DNA of 64,000 nt from Herbinix sp. (lineage in GTDB: Bacteria; Bacillota; Clostridia; Lachnospirales; Lachnospiraceae). The translations under genes were made by a program, and so were the position numbers. Shown here piece by piece: positions 42,048-51,576 of the stretch. The DNA lies in the NCBI GenBank assembly GCA_029238935.1, contig JAQZBN010000015.1, positions 1-64,000 on the forward strand. The letters are read 5' to 3'. The stretch's first letter is position 1. The number at the start of each line of letters is the position of its first letter. The notes under the pieces are model-generated. The model worked only from the letters and a program-made list of their open reading frames with translations, was not told the origin of the DNA and searched no databases.

Positions 42048-43520
42048 TTATATAATGATGCAGATAAGGCCACCATTGCTATCATTGATGATTTTCTGCA
42101 TGGTTTCCTGGAGTTTTAACTGGCTTTCATCGGTTAGTTTATTAACTTTTGCATTAATACCGTCTTCTACTAATTGACGAATTGTTTTACCAAAGATATT
42201 AGTATCCCATATACCATCCGGATTTTGCTTTGAATTCTCATTAATATAATTTACCAGATCCTTCGCTTGCTCTTCACTACCTACAATCGGAGCTACCTCG
42301 GTAATAATATCAGCTTTTATCATATGGATGGAAGGAGCAGAAGCTTTAATCTTCACACCGTATTTATTTCCATGTTTCATAATCTCAGGCTGCTCTACGG
42401 TAATTTCCTCTTTGATTGGAGAAACTACGCCGTAGCCTTTGGTACGAACTGACTCAGTGGCATAAGCAACTTTTTCAAATTCCTGTTTCTTTGCAGCTAG
42501 TTCTTTTAATGTAGAAATCAGTTGATATTCTCCGTTAATCGGTACACCGATTAAATCACTCAGGATCTTATAATAATAAGCATCGTCAAATTCAACATTA
42601 ACCTGAACACTACCATCCTGCATATTAACCTTATCAATCTTAAACCGTTTTACAAATTGGCTATCGGTGTTAAAATTACTGGTTTTTGCATCCTTAATCT
42701 GACTGATTCTCTGGAATAAGGATTTGATGGATGAAAGTAAATCAACCTTTAACCAATGATCCTGAGGAAGCATTTCTGCCCATTTAGGCATATAGAAATC
42801 AAGCTCAGTGATTGGGAATACGGCAAGAATATTTTCCATAATCTTATGGATATCTTCTTTTTTTAGCTGTTCGCAGTTCACTGGCATAACGGTAACATCA
42901 TATTGATTACTTATCTCTTCCGCCATTTTTACTGTCTCATTCGAATATGGTTTATTTGTGTTTAATAGCACGATAAAAGGTTTTCCAAGACGTTTTAATT
43001 CTTCAATTGTTCTTTCTTCCGGTACTCTGTAACTCGTTCTTGGGAGATCACCAAAACTTCCATCCGTAGTGATTACAATACCGATGGTTGAGTGATCATT
43101 AATAACCTTTTTCGTTCCGATTTCTGCAGCCTGGGTAAATGGAATTTCATGATCAAACCAAGGAGTTTTTACAAGCCGTTCATGATCATTTTCAATATGG
43201 CCAGCAGCTCCGTCAACCATGTAGCCAACACAGTCAATTAATCGAATTTTAACTTTAGTATCGTCGTCAAATGTTATCTGAGCTGCTTCTTTGGGAATAA
43301 ACTTCGGTTCTGTAGTCATTATAGTCTTCCCGGCTGCACTTTGCGGCAGCTCGTCAACAGCTCGTTCTCTGCTATGGACATCTTCAATATTTGGTATTAC
43401 TAAGAGATCCATAAATCTCTTAATAAAGGTAGATTTTCCTGTTCTAACCGGCCCTACCACACCTATGTATATTTCACCGCCTGTCCTAGCTATAGTTAAA
43501 GATATGCAGGGCAGTTTCAT
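42048..43520 (-). CDS. spoIVA: Spore coat morphogenetic ATPase SpoIVA
   Basis: 490 residues (Bacillus subtilis 492). Walker A GPVRTGKSTFIKRF, TIMTTEPKFIPKEA, LIDCVGYMVDGA, then the conserved C-terminal half ending NDSNGGLICIII. It polymerises on the forespore surface using ATP hydrolysis and is the platform for the coat. The first 11 residues (MKLPCISLTIA before RTGGEIYIG) do not resemble the family opening (like MEKVDIFKDIAE before RTGG in B. subtilis), and there is no ribosome site close to the ATG; see findings. Located after gpsA, as in Bacillus. Its presence marks the host as a spore former. Confidence 0.93.
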   Translation of the reverse strand: MKLPCISLTIARTGGEIYIGVVGPVRTGKSTFIKRFMDLLVIPNIEDVHSRERAVDELPQSAAGKTIMTTEPKFIPKEAAQITFDDDTKVKIRLIDCVGYMVDGAAGHIENDHERLVKTPWFDHEIPFTQAAEIGTKKVINDHSTIGIVITTDGSFGDLPRTSYRVPEERTIEELKRLGKPFIVLLNTNKPYSNETVKMAEEISNQYDVTVMPVNCEQLKKEDIHKIMENILAVFPITELDFYMPKWAEMLPQDHWLKVDLLSSIKSLFQRISQIKDAKTSNFNTDSQFVKRFKIDKVNMQDGSVQVNVEFDDAYYYKILSDLIGVPINGEYQLISTLKELAAKKQEFEKVAYATESVRTKGYGVVSPIKEEITVEQPEIMKHGNKYGVKIKASAPSIHMIKADIITEVAPIVGSEEQAKDLVNYINENSKQNPDGIWDTNIFGKTIRQLVEDGINAKVNKLTDESQLKLQETMQKIINDSNGGLICIII

Positions 43521-43696
43521 TCTATGATATGGGAAATATACTAGTTCCTTAAGATTTGGAATTAATTGTTTTTTTATATATTTTATACAATTATAAAAGG
43601 AATAAAGTCTTGACCTATCTGTCTTGGTGCTATACGTTAATTCTACATTTCTCCATCTCAGGGAAAACCTTAGCTAAACATAAGATAATAAAGTAT

Positions 43697-44707
43697 TTAG
43701 TCCCATTCCAGAGTCTTATATTCTTTCCGTTTATCCCTTCCAAGAAGGTCTGCGAGTGCATCGTGAGCTGATTTATCTTCAAAGAGTACCAAATTGATTT
43801 GTTCCACAATTGGCATTTCTACATTATACTTTTTCGCCAGAGCAAGTGCTGCTTTCGCTGAATTTACACCTTCTACCACCTGATTCACTTCTTCCATGGC
43901 TTCCTTCATGGATTTACCTTGTCCCATTAAGAAGCCGGCATTACGGTTACGGCTATGCTTACTGGTGCAGGTTACAAATAAATCACCAATACCGGATAAA
44001 CCGGCAAAGGTTTCTAATTTACCGCCCATAGTAATCCCTAAGCGGCTAATTTCAGCCATACCTCTTGTCATTAAAGCAGCCTTTGTATTATCTCCATAAC
44101 CTAAGCCATCAACCACACCCGCTGCCAGAGCGATCACATTTTTTAAAGAACCGCCTAATTCAATACCTATAATATCAGGGCTAGTATAAACGCGGAATAA
44201 TTCATTCATAAACATATCCTGAATAAACTTTGCAGTTGTCTTTGTCTGAGCCCCGACAACAATGGTAGTTGGGATACCACGGCTAACTTCTTCTGCATGA
44301 CTAGGTCCTGATAAAACAGCGACGTCCGCCTGTGGGATTTCATCACGGATGACATCGGATAAGGTCATTAAAGTCTCATCCTCAATTCCTTTTGATACAT
44401 TAACAATAATCTGGTTTTCTTTTATGAAAGGAGCAGCTATCTTTGCAGTCCTGCGTATAAATGGGGATGCCACTGCCATGACGATTAAATCTTTATCGGC
44501 ACAAGATTCTTGTAAATCCAAGGTTATCTTAATGCTTTCCGGCATTTTTGCACCTGGTAAATTCTTAATATTATCCCGATTTTCATTAAGCATTTGGACT
44601 TCTTTTTCTAATGCTGACCATATTGTTACATCATGTCCGTTATTTGCTAATAAAATTGCCAAGGCACAGCCCCATGTTCCAGCTCCTAATACCGTCACCT
44701 TATTCAT
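43697..44707 (-). CDS. gpsA: NAD(P)+-dependent glycerol-3-phosphate dehydrogenase
   Basis: 336 residues. Rossmann motif VTVLGAGTWGCALAILLANNGH, SPFIRRTAKIAA, SKGIEDETL, SGPSHAEEV, GGSLKNVIALAAGVVDGLG (catalytic Lys) and GLSGIGDLFVTCTSKHSRNR. Makes sn-glycerol-3-phosphate, the substrate of PlsY encoded just upstream. RBS AGGAGGTAGCTT. Confidence 0.97.
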   Translation of the reverse strand: MNKVTVLGAGTWGCALAILLANNGHDVTIWSALEKEVQMLNENRDNIKNLPGAKMPESIKITLDLQESCADKDLIVMAVASPFIRRTAKIAAPFIKENQIIVNVSKGIEDETLMTLSDVIRDEIPQADVAVLSGPSHAEEVSRGIPTTIVVGAQTKTTAKFIQDMFMNELFRVYTSPDIIGIELGGSLKNVIALAAGVVDGLGYGDNTKAALMTRGMAEISRLGITMGGKLETFAGLSGIGDLFVTCTSKHSRNRNAGFLMGQGKSMKEAMEEVNQVVEGVNSAKAALALAKKYNVEMPIVEQINLVLFEDKSAHDALADLLGRDKRKEYKTLEWD

Positions 44708-44729
44708 AAGCTACCTCCTTTTAATCTCA

Positions 44730-45359
44730 TTATTTCGTATTGTCAATTTTTACTCTTTGTCCTAATTTGTTTTCTGTTCCATTGATTAATCGCTTAATAT
44801 TGGAACGGTGCTTAAAAAATGCCAATGCCGTATAAACTAATGCAACAATTAGCATATGTATTTCACCTGGATAAAAAATAAATACCCAAAGTGGAAGAAA
44901 CATCGATACTAATAAGGAACCAACCGATACAAATCTAGTTAAAGCAACAGAACCAACAAATAAAAGTAGTCCCAAAGGGATCATTCTGGGATCAAAAGCA
45001 ACGATAACACCACCGGTTGCTGCAATCCCTTTTCCACCTTTAAACTTTAACCATACCGGATAATTATGTCCGATCACTACACCAAGTCCAGTATATAATT
45101 CTAACAACTTAAGCACTTCTTCTCCTGGAAAGAAGAAGTGGCTTATGATTAAGATAGGTATAATTGCTTTTAGCACATCTCCTATTAAAGTCAGAGCACC
45201 TGCTTTTGCACCAAGAGTTCGCAATGCGTTCGTTGTGCCTGGGTTACCGCTTCCATACTTTGTAATGTCAACTTTATTTATTTTTCCTATAACATAACCG
45301 GTTGAAAAGCTTCCAAACAAATAACCCAATACTAAACAAATGATGATCTTAAGTAACAT
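44730..45359 (-). CDS. plsY: Acyl-phosphate:glycerol-3-phosphate acyltransferase
   Basis: 209 residues, five transmembrane helices. The three PlsY motifs are present: LFGSFSTGYVIGKI, GSGNPGTTNALRTLG and KFKGGKGIAATGGV. First acyl transfer in phospholipid synthesis. Begins two bases after der and ends 22 bases before gpsA. Confidence 0.95.
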   Translation of the reverse strand: MLLKIIICLVLGYLFGSFSTGYVIGKINKVDITKYGSGNPGTTNALRTLGAKAGALTLIGDVLKAIIPILIISHFFFPGEEVLKLLELYTGLGVVIGHNYPVWLKFKGGKGIAATGGVIVAFDPRMIPLGLLLFVGSVALTRFVSVGSLLVSMFLPLWVFIFYPGEIHMLIVALVYTALAFFKHRSNIKRLINGTENKLGQRVKIDNTK

Positions 45360-45360
45360 A

Positions 45361-46686
45361 CTAAGCGTTCTCCTTCCGTTCCCTTATAAAAAACTTAAGG
45401 GAAGTACCAGAAAAACCAAATGCCTCCCTGATTTTATTCTCGATATATCTGGTGTAAGAAAAATGCATTAATTCTTTATCATTAACAAAGATTACAAAGG
45501 TAGGAGGTTTTACTGATACCTGAGTGATGTAGTACAATCTTAAACGCTTCCCTTTATCAGATGGAGGTTGTTGCAAAGCCACTGCTTCTGTCATGATTTC
45601 ATTCAGTACACCGGTAGAAACTCTGAGGTTTTGATTCTGAATTACTACCTCAATCACTTCGAATAACTTATGCATTCTCTGACCTGTTTCAGCAGAGATA
45701 TAAATAATCTCAGCATAAGGCATAAAGGATAAAATCTCTTTGATATCATTGGTGAATTCTTTAACCGTTTGATTGTTTTTCTCGATTAGATCCCATTTAT
45801 TCACACAGATTACCATACCCTTACCGCGGTCATGGGCAATACCTGCAATCTTGGCATCCTGTTCCGTAACTCCTTCTTGCGCATCAATAACCAGAACAAC
45901 AACATCTGCTCGTTCTACAGCTGCTACGGTTCGGATGATACTAAAATGCTCCAGCTCTTCTTTGATTTTACTTTTCCTTCTTAAGCCGGCAGTATCTATT
46001 AAAATATATTCTTTTCCATTCCTTCGGATTGGTGTATCAACAGCATCTCTTGTGGTTCCGGCAATATCGGATACAATAACACGGTTTACACCAAGAAGTT
46101 TATTCACAATCGAGGATTTTCCTACATTAGGTTTTCCTACAATTGCAATTCGAGGACGTTCATCAACGGTTTCTTCTGTATTCCCGGATTTAAAGTGGCG
46201 AACAACCTCATCTAACATTTCGCCAAAACCAAGTTTTGACGATGCGGACACAGGGAATGGTTCTCCAATGCCGAGGTTATAAAATTCATATACATCTGGC
46301 ATTAGCTTTTCGAAATTATCTACTTTATTCACAACTAATACAACTGGTTTCCCAGATCGTCTTAACATATCTGCTACTTTAGAGTCAGCATCTACCAGTC
46401 CTTGTCTTACATCAACAAGGAAAATCATCACATCCGCGGTATCAATCGCTATTTGCGCTTGCTCCCTCATATAGGTTAGCATCATATCCTTGCTGTCCGG
46501 CTCAATACCACCGGTATCTATCATTGTAAATTGATAATTTAACCAAGTAACGTCGGCATAAATTCGGTCTCTGGTAACGCCGGGATAATCCTTGACAATG
46601 GAGATACGATCTCCTGCCAAAGCATTAAACAGCGTTGACTTTCCTACATTTGGTCTGCCGATTATAGCAACAATGGGTCTACTCAT
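45361..46686 (-). CDS. der: Ribosome-assembly double GTPase Der (EngA)
   Basis: 441 residues with two GTPase domains: GRPNVGKSTLFNALAG, DTGG, NKVDN in the first; GKPNVGKSSIVNKLLG, DTAGLRRKSKIKEELEHFS, NKWDL in the second; and a C-terminal KH-like domain. Works in 50S maturation. The der-plsY-gpsA-spoIVA order resembles Bacillus apart from plsY. RBS TTAGGAG. Confidence 0.97.
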   Translation of the reverse strand: MSRPIVAIIGRPNVGKSTLFNALAGDRISIVKDYPGVTRDRIYADVTWLNYQFTMIDTGGIEPDSKDMMLTYMREQAQIAIDTADVMIFLVDVRQGLVDADSKVADMLRRSGKPVVLVVNKVDNFEKLMPDVYEFYNLGIGEPFPVSASSKLGFGEMLDEVVRHFKSGNTEETVDERPRIAIVGKPNVGKSSIVNKLLGVNRVIVSDIAGTTRDAVDTPIRRNGKEYILIDTAGLRRKSKIKEELEHFSIIRTVAAVERADVVVLVIDAQEGVTEQDAKIAGIAHDRGKGMVICVNKWDLIEKNNQTVKEFTNDIKEILSFMPYAEIIYISAETGQRMHKLFEVIEVVIQNQNLRVSTGVLNEIMTEAVALQQPPSDKGKRLRLYYITQVSVKPPTFVIFVNDKELMHFSYTRYIENKIREAFGFSGTSLKFFIRERKENA

Positions 46687-46762
46687 ATTTTTTTACTCCT
46701 AATTAAAATGCATGTCTTTCTCTTCTATCTTATATCCAATCAGATTATTATTGTGGGTATAA

Positions 46763-48073
46763 TTAACTGATTATGGAATCAATGAAAGACTTTCCCTCTG
46801 ATTGTACAATACGGATAGTTGTTTGTAAAGCATTTTCCATGTCTTCCACAGTGACATCATCCAGAAGTACGCTCTCTCCATTACGTAATAAAACCTCGGG
46901 AAGCAGTAACTGATCACCTAGTGACTTGTCCTTTAGATGGTTTATTATATCCTGTCCGGTAAGCAACCCTGCTACAGTTATATCCGTGCCAAAGAAATTG
47001 TTTTGTATTGTATAAATTTGTATGGATAGATTCGGAAACTTCTCTGAGAGTCGGTTCACTAACTTTTGAATAAAAGGAGCAGCTAGCACTCCGGTTGCTA
47101 TAGAACGATTACAAACTCTATCGTCGCCTTGTAATTCATCATAATAAGCATCAAAATCATCCTGCATGGAACGAAGCATTCCAACTCCATTTTCAATCTG
47201 TGGATAATCCTCGTAATGATCTGCAGATGGAACTTGGAGTTCTGCAGTGATATACCATTCATCACTGGCATGAATCATTCGTGTTCCATAATGTTCCATT
47301 AAAATCTTCTGCCAGCGATGGATGCATTCTAAAACCTTAAGAGCATCCTCTTTATTGAACTTTTCCAGCTGTTCCAATCCTTCCCGATATTTGGTTAGAC
47401 CGACAGGCACGACCGATACGCTTTGCATCAGTGGTAAATAACGAGCTAAATCATGAATGGTTTTTTCCAATTCTTCTCCGTCATTCCAACCTTTGCATAA
47501 TACGATTTGTCCATTCATGGTAATTCCGCCGTCATATAACTTTTGCAGCTTTTCCAGAGAACTCCCTGCAAAGCGGTTATGAAGCATGCGACAACGTAAC
47601 TCTTCATTCGTTGTATGGACTGAGATGTTAATGGGGGATAATTTATAGAAAAGAATTCGATTGATGTCCTCTTCACTCATATTCGTTAAGGTAACATAAT
47701 TTCCCTGTAAGAAGGATAATCTTGCATCATCATCTTTAAAGTAAAGCGTATCTCTCATCCCCGGCGGCATCTGATCAATAAAACAAAAGATGCACTTATT
47801 ACGACAGGACCGATAATCATCCATCAAACCATCTTCAAAGGTTATTCCAAGGTCTTCCTCGTACTCTTTTTCTATCTCCAGCTCCCATTCTTCCCCATCC
47901 GGCTTTTGTATCAAAATGGTTAACTGATCATCTTTGATTAAATATTGATAATCAAAGACATCATTGATTTTGGTTCCATTAATTGCGATCAATTGATCTC
48001 CTGGAGTTAATTCCATTTCTTCTGCGATGCTTCCTATTTCTATCTCTTTAATAATGTGTGCTTTTTTTTTCAT
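46763..48073 (-). CDS. DUF512 PDZ-radical-SAM protein
   Basis: About 436 residues. N-terminal PDZ-like segment (IGSIAEEMELTPGDQLIAING), a three-cysteine radical-SAM-type cluster CRNKCIFCFIDQMPPGM, NISVHTTNEELRCRM, then the DUF512 domain. Members are widespread in anaerobes beside der; their reaction is unknown. GTG at the ORF-track start (48082) lies in the AGGTG site; the ATG at 48073 has that site six bases upstream, so I prefer it. Confidence 0.85.
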   Translation of the reverse strand: MKKKAHIIKEIEIGSIAEEMELTPGDQLIAINGTKINDVFDYQYLIKDDQLTILIQKPDGEEWELEIEKEYEEDLGITFEDGLMDDYRSCRNKCIFCFIDQMPPGMRDTLYFKDDDARLSFLQGNYVTLTNMSEEDINRILFYKLSPINISVHTTNEELRCRMLHNRFAGSSLEKLQKLYDGGITMNGQIVLCKGWNDGEELEKTIHDLARYLPLMQSVSVVPVGLTKYREGLEQLEKFNKEDALKVLECIHRWQKILMEHYGTRMIHASDEWYITAELQVPSADHYEDYPQIENGVGMLRSMQDDFDAYYDELQGDDRVCNRSIATGVLAAPFIQKLVNRLSEKFPNLSIQIYTIQNNFFGTDITVAGLLTGQDIINHLKDKSLGDQLLLPEVLLRNGESVLLDDVTVEDMENALQTTIRIVQSEGKSFIDSIIS

Positions 48074-48276
48074 AACATACACCTGTTTTTCTAATTTGTC
48101 TGCTTTTATGCAGGTTTAATTTAGTGTTACCATATTCTTGACGATAATATCCTTAAGTACGAAAACATTCCTTGGATCTCATACTGATAAGAGTAATTAT
48201 CTATTTATTTTCACGAATAAATAAATCCATTTAGTTGTCTATCTATAGGTATCTTAGCGTTAAGATCATGAACTTA

Positions 48277-49131
48277 CTATGACTGATTTTGAATCGATAA
48301 AAATGCTGCTAGGCTACCTCGTTTCCCTGCTGTTTTTCGATGAGAGAACAGCAATTCACTATTACAGGAAGTACAAACATTTGATATATAAATATGATCC
48401 GGTGTCAGTCCGGCTTCTAAAAATACTCTTTGATTGGCATACCACAAATCGCAATGATATTTTCCATTCTCTTTTTTCCGTAACATGGAGTTTGGTTCTA
48501 TTAGGGAAAAAGCATTTATAAATTCCATTGCCACTTCTTCTCCGATCTCAAAACAATCCATACAGATAGAAGGTCCTATTACAGCAATGATATCCTTTGG
48601 ATCACTATGAAATTCCTTTTCCATTGCTTCTACCGTTCGTTTTCCAATTTTTTTTACAGTACCTCGCCATCCTGAATGGGTAAGCCCTATTACTTTATTC
48701 TTCGGATCCACTAGATAGAGAGGAACACAATCAGCATAGGTTGTGGCCAGAGTAACGCCCGGGGTATTCGTTATCATTCCGTCGATTTCATCAAAATCCC
48801 GTTCTCTCCAAAGGCCTTTTCCGCAGTCCTGATCATCCACTAACCGGATATTGGTTTTATGAACCTGTTTTGAAATTACAATGGATTCTGGAGCGACTCC
48901 GATACTATTCGCAATCCTTTTGTAATTCTCTTTTACCATATCAGGATCATCTTCATATTCCCCAACTTTAAAACTTAGGTTCAAAGTGGAAAATATACCG
49001 CTACTCACTCCACCTAGTCGTGTTGAAAACCCATGACATAGAAAAGGTAACTCAGACAAAACAGGGAAGGTAATAAATGGTGTATTTTTATCAAAATTAA
49101 TTTTAGCTGTATCTGAATTAATAAAGAACAT
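48277..49131 (-). CDS. pgeF: YfiH/PgeF-family purine nucleoside phosphorylase-like (laccase-domain) protein
   Basis: 284 residues. Metal-site motifs: VISKQVHKTNI, TTYADCVPLYLVD, IGLTHSGWRGTVKKIG and VCTSCNSELLFSHRKT. Members have been called polyphenol oxidases, and E. coli YfiH is implicated in peptidoglycan precursor proofreading; others cleave purine nucleosides. Followed by yraN about 40 bases... upstream on the strand, with a 40-base gap and no terminator. Confidence 0.88.
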   Translation of the reverse strand: MFFINSDTAKINFDKNTPFITFPVLSELPFLCHGFSTRLGGVSSGIFSTLNLSFKVGEYEDDPDMVKENYKRIANSIGVAPESIVISKQVHKTNIRLVDDQDCGKGLWRERDFDEIDGMITNTPGVTLATTYADCVPLYLVDPKNKVIGLTHSGWRGTVKKIGKRTVEAMEKEFHSDPKDIIAVIGPSICMDCFEIGEEVAMEFINAFSLIEPNSMLRKKENGKYHCDLWYANQRVFLEAGLTPDHIYISNVCTSCNSELLFSHRKTAGKRGSLAAFLSIQNQS

Positions 49132-49172
49132 GAAATCATATCCCTTCTTTATGTAATATATAAAATGAAATT

Positions 49173-49523
49173 TTATATTCCATCAAATGCATTTTTTATC
49201 AGTGAGATCTCATCCCCAAGTATCACAACTGCATCAAAACGACAAGGTGTATCCTGAGGTAATTGATGAACCATAAGATAGTATTGGGCTGTGTACGTAA
49301 TCCTTCTTATCTTACCTGGTGTAATTGCTTCTGATGGAATACCGGTATTTGAATTATTTCGGTATTTGACCTCGACAAAGCATAGATATCCTTCATTTTT
49401 TGCAATGATATCAATTTCACCCATCCTACAATGAAAGTTCTTTTCTATCATTCTGTACTGATTTTTGGTAAGAAAATCAGCCGCACATTCTTCGTACCTT
49501 GTTCCGACCGCTCTTTTATTCAT
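49173..49523 (-). CDS. yraN: YraN-family putative endonuclease-fold protein (UPF0102)
   Basis: 116 residues. NKRAVGTRYEECAADFL, FHCRMGEIDIIAKNEGYLCFVEVKYR with the PD-(D/E)XK-like Asp...Glu-Val-Lys signature. Function unsettled. It overlaps the FlhB-like gene by 8 bases; the same small cluster with rnhB is common in Firmicutes. Confidence 0.88.
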   Translation of the reverse strand: MNKRAVGTRYEECAADFLTKNQYRMIEKNFHCRMGEIDIIAKNEGYLCFVEVKYRNNSNTGIPSEAITPGKIRRITYTAQYYLMVHQLPQDTPCRFDAVVILGDEISLIKNAFDGI

Positions 49524-49815
49524 CCTGCATCACAACCTTATTTTTAATGCGATCCATCTGATCAACAAACACAAACACTTCCGCTACGATATCGTATAAT
49601 TCTTGGGGAATATAGGAACCTAATTCAAGTTTGGATAAGGTTTCGGCAAGCTTTGCATCCTGATGCAGCGGAATTTGATGATCTTTTGCCTGAGCTATTA
49701 TTTTATCAGCCAGATATCCTTTTCCGGTTGCGATTACCTTAGGGGCCGCTTCCTCCGGATGATAGGACAGAGCTATCGCAGTTTTTTTCTCGTTTGGTTT
49801 ATTATTATTCTCCAT
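49516..49815 (-). CDS. FlhB C-terminal-domain homologue (stand-alone)
   Basis: 99 residues resembling only the cytoplasmic C-terminal part of the flagellar export switch FlhB (AIALSYHPEEAAPKVIATGKG, LADKIIAQAKDHQIPLHQDAKLAETL, IPQELYDIVAEVFVFV). The autocleavage NPTH loop of FlhB is not present (here SYHPEEAA). Such orphan FlhB-like proteins (Bacillus YlqH type) are encoded next to rnhB; the role is unknown. Confidence 0.8.
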   Translation of the reverse strand: MENNNKPNEKKTAIALSYHPEEAAPKVIATGKGYLADKIIAQAKDHQIPLHQDAKLAETLSKLELGSYIPQELYDIVAEVFVFVDQMDRIKNKVVMQDE

Positions 49816-49855
49816 CCGGATTCTCCTCCTTCGGGAAAGGTTTCATTTGTGAGTA

Positions 49856-50638
49856 TTATTCGGATAAAATATTCTTTAGAAAACTCTTACGGTGTATGGG
49901 AGTAATTCCCAAGGTCTTGATCGCTTCGATATGCTTCTCACAGCCATATCCTTTATGTTCAGCAAACCCATATCCGGGAAATACCTTATCATAGGCAACC
50001 ATAATACGATCCCTGGTTACCTTCGCAACAATACTTGCAGCGGCAATTGAGATACTCTTCGCGTCTCCTTTAATGATTGGAACCTGCTTGATTGCAACAT
50101 CAGGAATGGTAACAGCGTCATTTAAGAGTAAATCCGGCTTGACTGATAGATTATTGATTGCTTGCCGCATGGCTTCATAGGTAGCCTGAAGAATATTAAT
50201 TTCATCGATTCGATGAGGTGGTATACTTCCAATGCCAAAGGATACGGCAGTTGATATGATCTGGTCGTACAACTCTTCTCTACGTTTTTCGGATAATTGC
50301 TTGGAATCATTAATATACAATAGATCGCAATCTTTTGGTAAGATGATAGCGCAGGCCATAACAGGACCGGCCAAAGGACCACGCCCCACTTCATCTATCC
50401 CGCAGATAGATTGATAATCCTGATACTGTAATTCAAATTGCTTCATGGTTTCCATACGCTCTATTTCTTGTTGTGCTGCTTCATATCTATTTTTATACTG
50501 GCGACAGATCGTAACCACGCCACTTCGTTCATCTGATTCATATTGATTTAGTAAAGCAGGAATCTCATTCTCTTTTGCTTGCATAAAGGCGAGTTTGATT
50601 TCTGCAATCTTTTGCGGATGCATATTACTGGAATTCAT
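49856..50638 (-). CDS. rnhB: Ribonuclease HII
   Basis: 260 residues. Catalytic acids in CGIDEVGRGPLAGPV (Asp-Glu), NDSKQLSEKRREELY and LLNDAVTIPDV; SIAAASIVAKVTRDRIM and HKGYGCEKHIEAI follow. Cleaves at ribonucleotides in duplex DNA. An N-terminal extension of about 70 residues before the catalytic domain is usual in Firmicutes. RBS AAAGGT. Confidence 0.95.
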   Translation of the reverse strand: MNSSNMHPQKIAEIKLAFMQAKENEIPALLNQYESDERSGVVTICRQYKNRYEAAQQEIERMETMKQFELQYQDYQSICGIDEVGRGPLAGPVMACAIILPKDCDLLYINDSKQLSEKRREELYDQIISTAVSFGIGSIPPHRIDEINILQATYEAMRQAINNLSVKPDLLLNDAVTIPDVAIKQVPIIKGDAKSISIAAASIVAKVTRDRIMVAYDKVFPGYGFAEHKGYGCEKHIEAIKTLGITPIHRKSFLKNILSE

Positions 50639-50669
50639 ATGTGATTTACCTTTCTAACTATGATAAAAA

Positions 50670-51554
50670 CTATGAAGGATTTGGTTCCTTGGGTAGATCA
50701 GGAAATTCTAAGGTGATATATCCTAAACGGTTATTACGAAAATCATCCATAACAAGAAGTGCTGCTCTTTCAATATCAGGTTCTCCACCCTTTATTAAAC
50801 AGCCTCTCTTTATTGCTATTTTATCTAGTACGGAGGATGCAATTTTTTGATCGGTAACTTCTTCTGTAAGTTCTATTTCATATCGCTTCACTAATTCCGT
50901 TGGATAGTTCTTACATAAGAAAAGGATGAGCTCTAAGGATAATTCTGTGGTATTAATAATAGTATCGTTGATTGATCCTATCATCGCAAGACGCATCCCC
51001 ACTGCTTGATCTTCAAATTTTGGCCATAAAATACCAGGGGTATCTAAGAGTTCAATGTTTTTGTTAAGTCGGATCCATTGCTTTCCTTTCGTAACACCGG
51101 GTTTATTACCGGTTTTAGCAGAGGCTTTACCTACGAGACTATTAATGAAGGTGGATTTACCTACATTAGGAATTCCAACGACCATAGCTCTCATGGGTCG
51201 ATTTAAAATCCCTCTTTTTCTATCCCGTTCAATCTTTGCTGCACAAGCTTTCATTACGATATCCTGTACTTGCTTGATTCCGTTTCCGGTCTTTGAGTTG
51301 ATTGGTGCCACGAAAAACCCTTTTGCTTCAAAATATGTCTTCCAGGCTGCAGTAAATTTCGGATCAGCCATATCGGATTTATTCAGTAATATGACGCGGG
51401 ACTTATTACCTGCTAAAGAATCGATATCAGGATTTTTACTGGAAAATGGAATTCTTGCATCCACCAATTCGATCACTACATCAATTAATGTCATGTTCTC
51501 CTGCATCATTCGTTTTGCTTTGGCCATATGACCTGGATACCATTGTACGTTCAT
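50670..51554 (-). CDS. rbgA: Ribosome biogenesis GTPase RbgA (YlqF)
   Basis: 294 residues with circularly permuted GTPase order: G4 LLNKSDMADP precedes G1 GIPNVGKSTFINSL, then G2/G3 (TKGKQWI, LLDTPGILWP). N-terminal QWYPGHMAKAKRMM is the family signature. Late 50S assembly. The rbgA-rnhB order matches Bacillus ylqF-rnhB. Confidence 0.95.
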   Translation of the reverse strand: MNVQWYPGHMAKAKRMMQENMTLIDVVIELVDARIPFSSKNPDIDSLAGNKSRVILLNKSDMADPKFTAAWKTYFEAKGFFVAPINSKTGNGIKQVQDIVMKACAAKIERDRKRGILNRPMRAMVVGIPNVGKSTFINSLVGKASAKTGNKPGVTKGKQWIRLNKNIELLDTPGILWPKFEDQAVGMRLAMIGSINDTIINTTELSLELILFLCKNYPTELVKRYEIELTEEVTDQKIASSVLDKIAIKRGCLIKGGEPDIERAALLVMDDFRNNRLGYITLEFPDLPKEPNPS

Positions 51555-51576
51555 TTTATTACCTCTTATGCTTCTT

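Noticed and set aside
44349-44765. Plus-strand ORF of 138 codons
   Set aside because: Lies opposite gpsA, whose conserved motifs span the whole stretch; Ser/Phe-rich antisense translation.
45773-46282. Plus-strand ORF of 169 codons
   Set aside because: Antisense to the GTPase core of der; composition (Ser/Thr/Ile-rich) is typical of a mirror frame.
51055-51531. Plus-strand ORF of 158 codons
   Set aside because: Antisense to rbgA across its GTPase motifs; no ribosome site.
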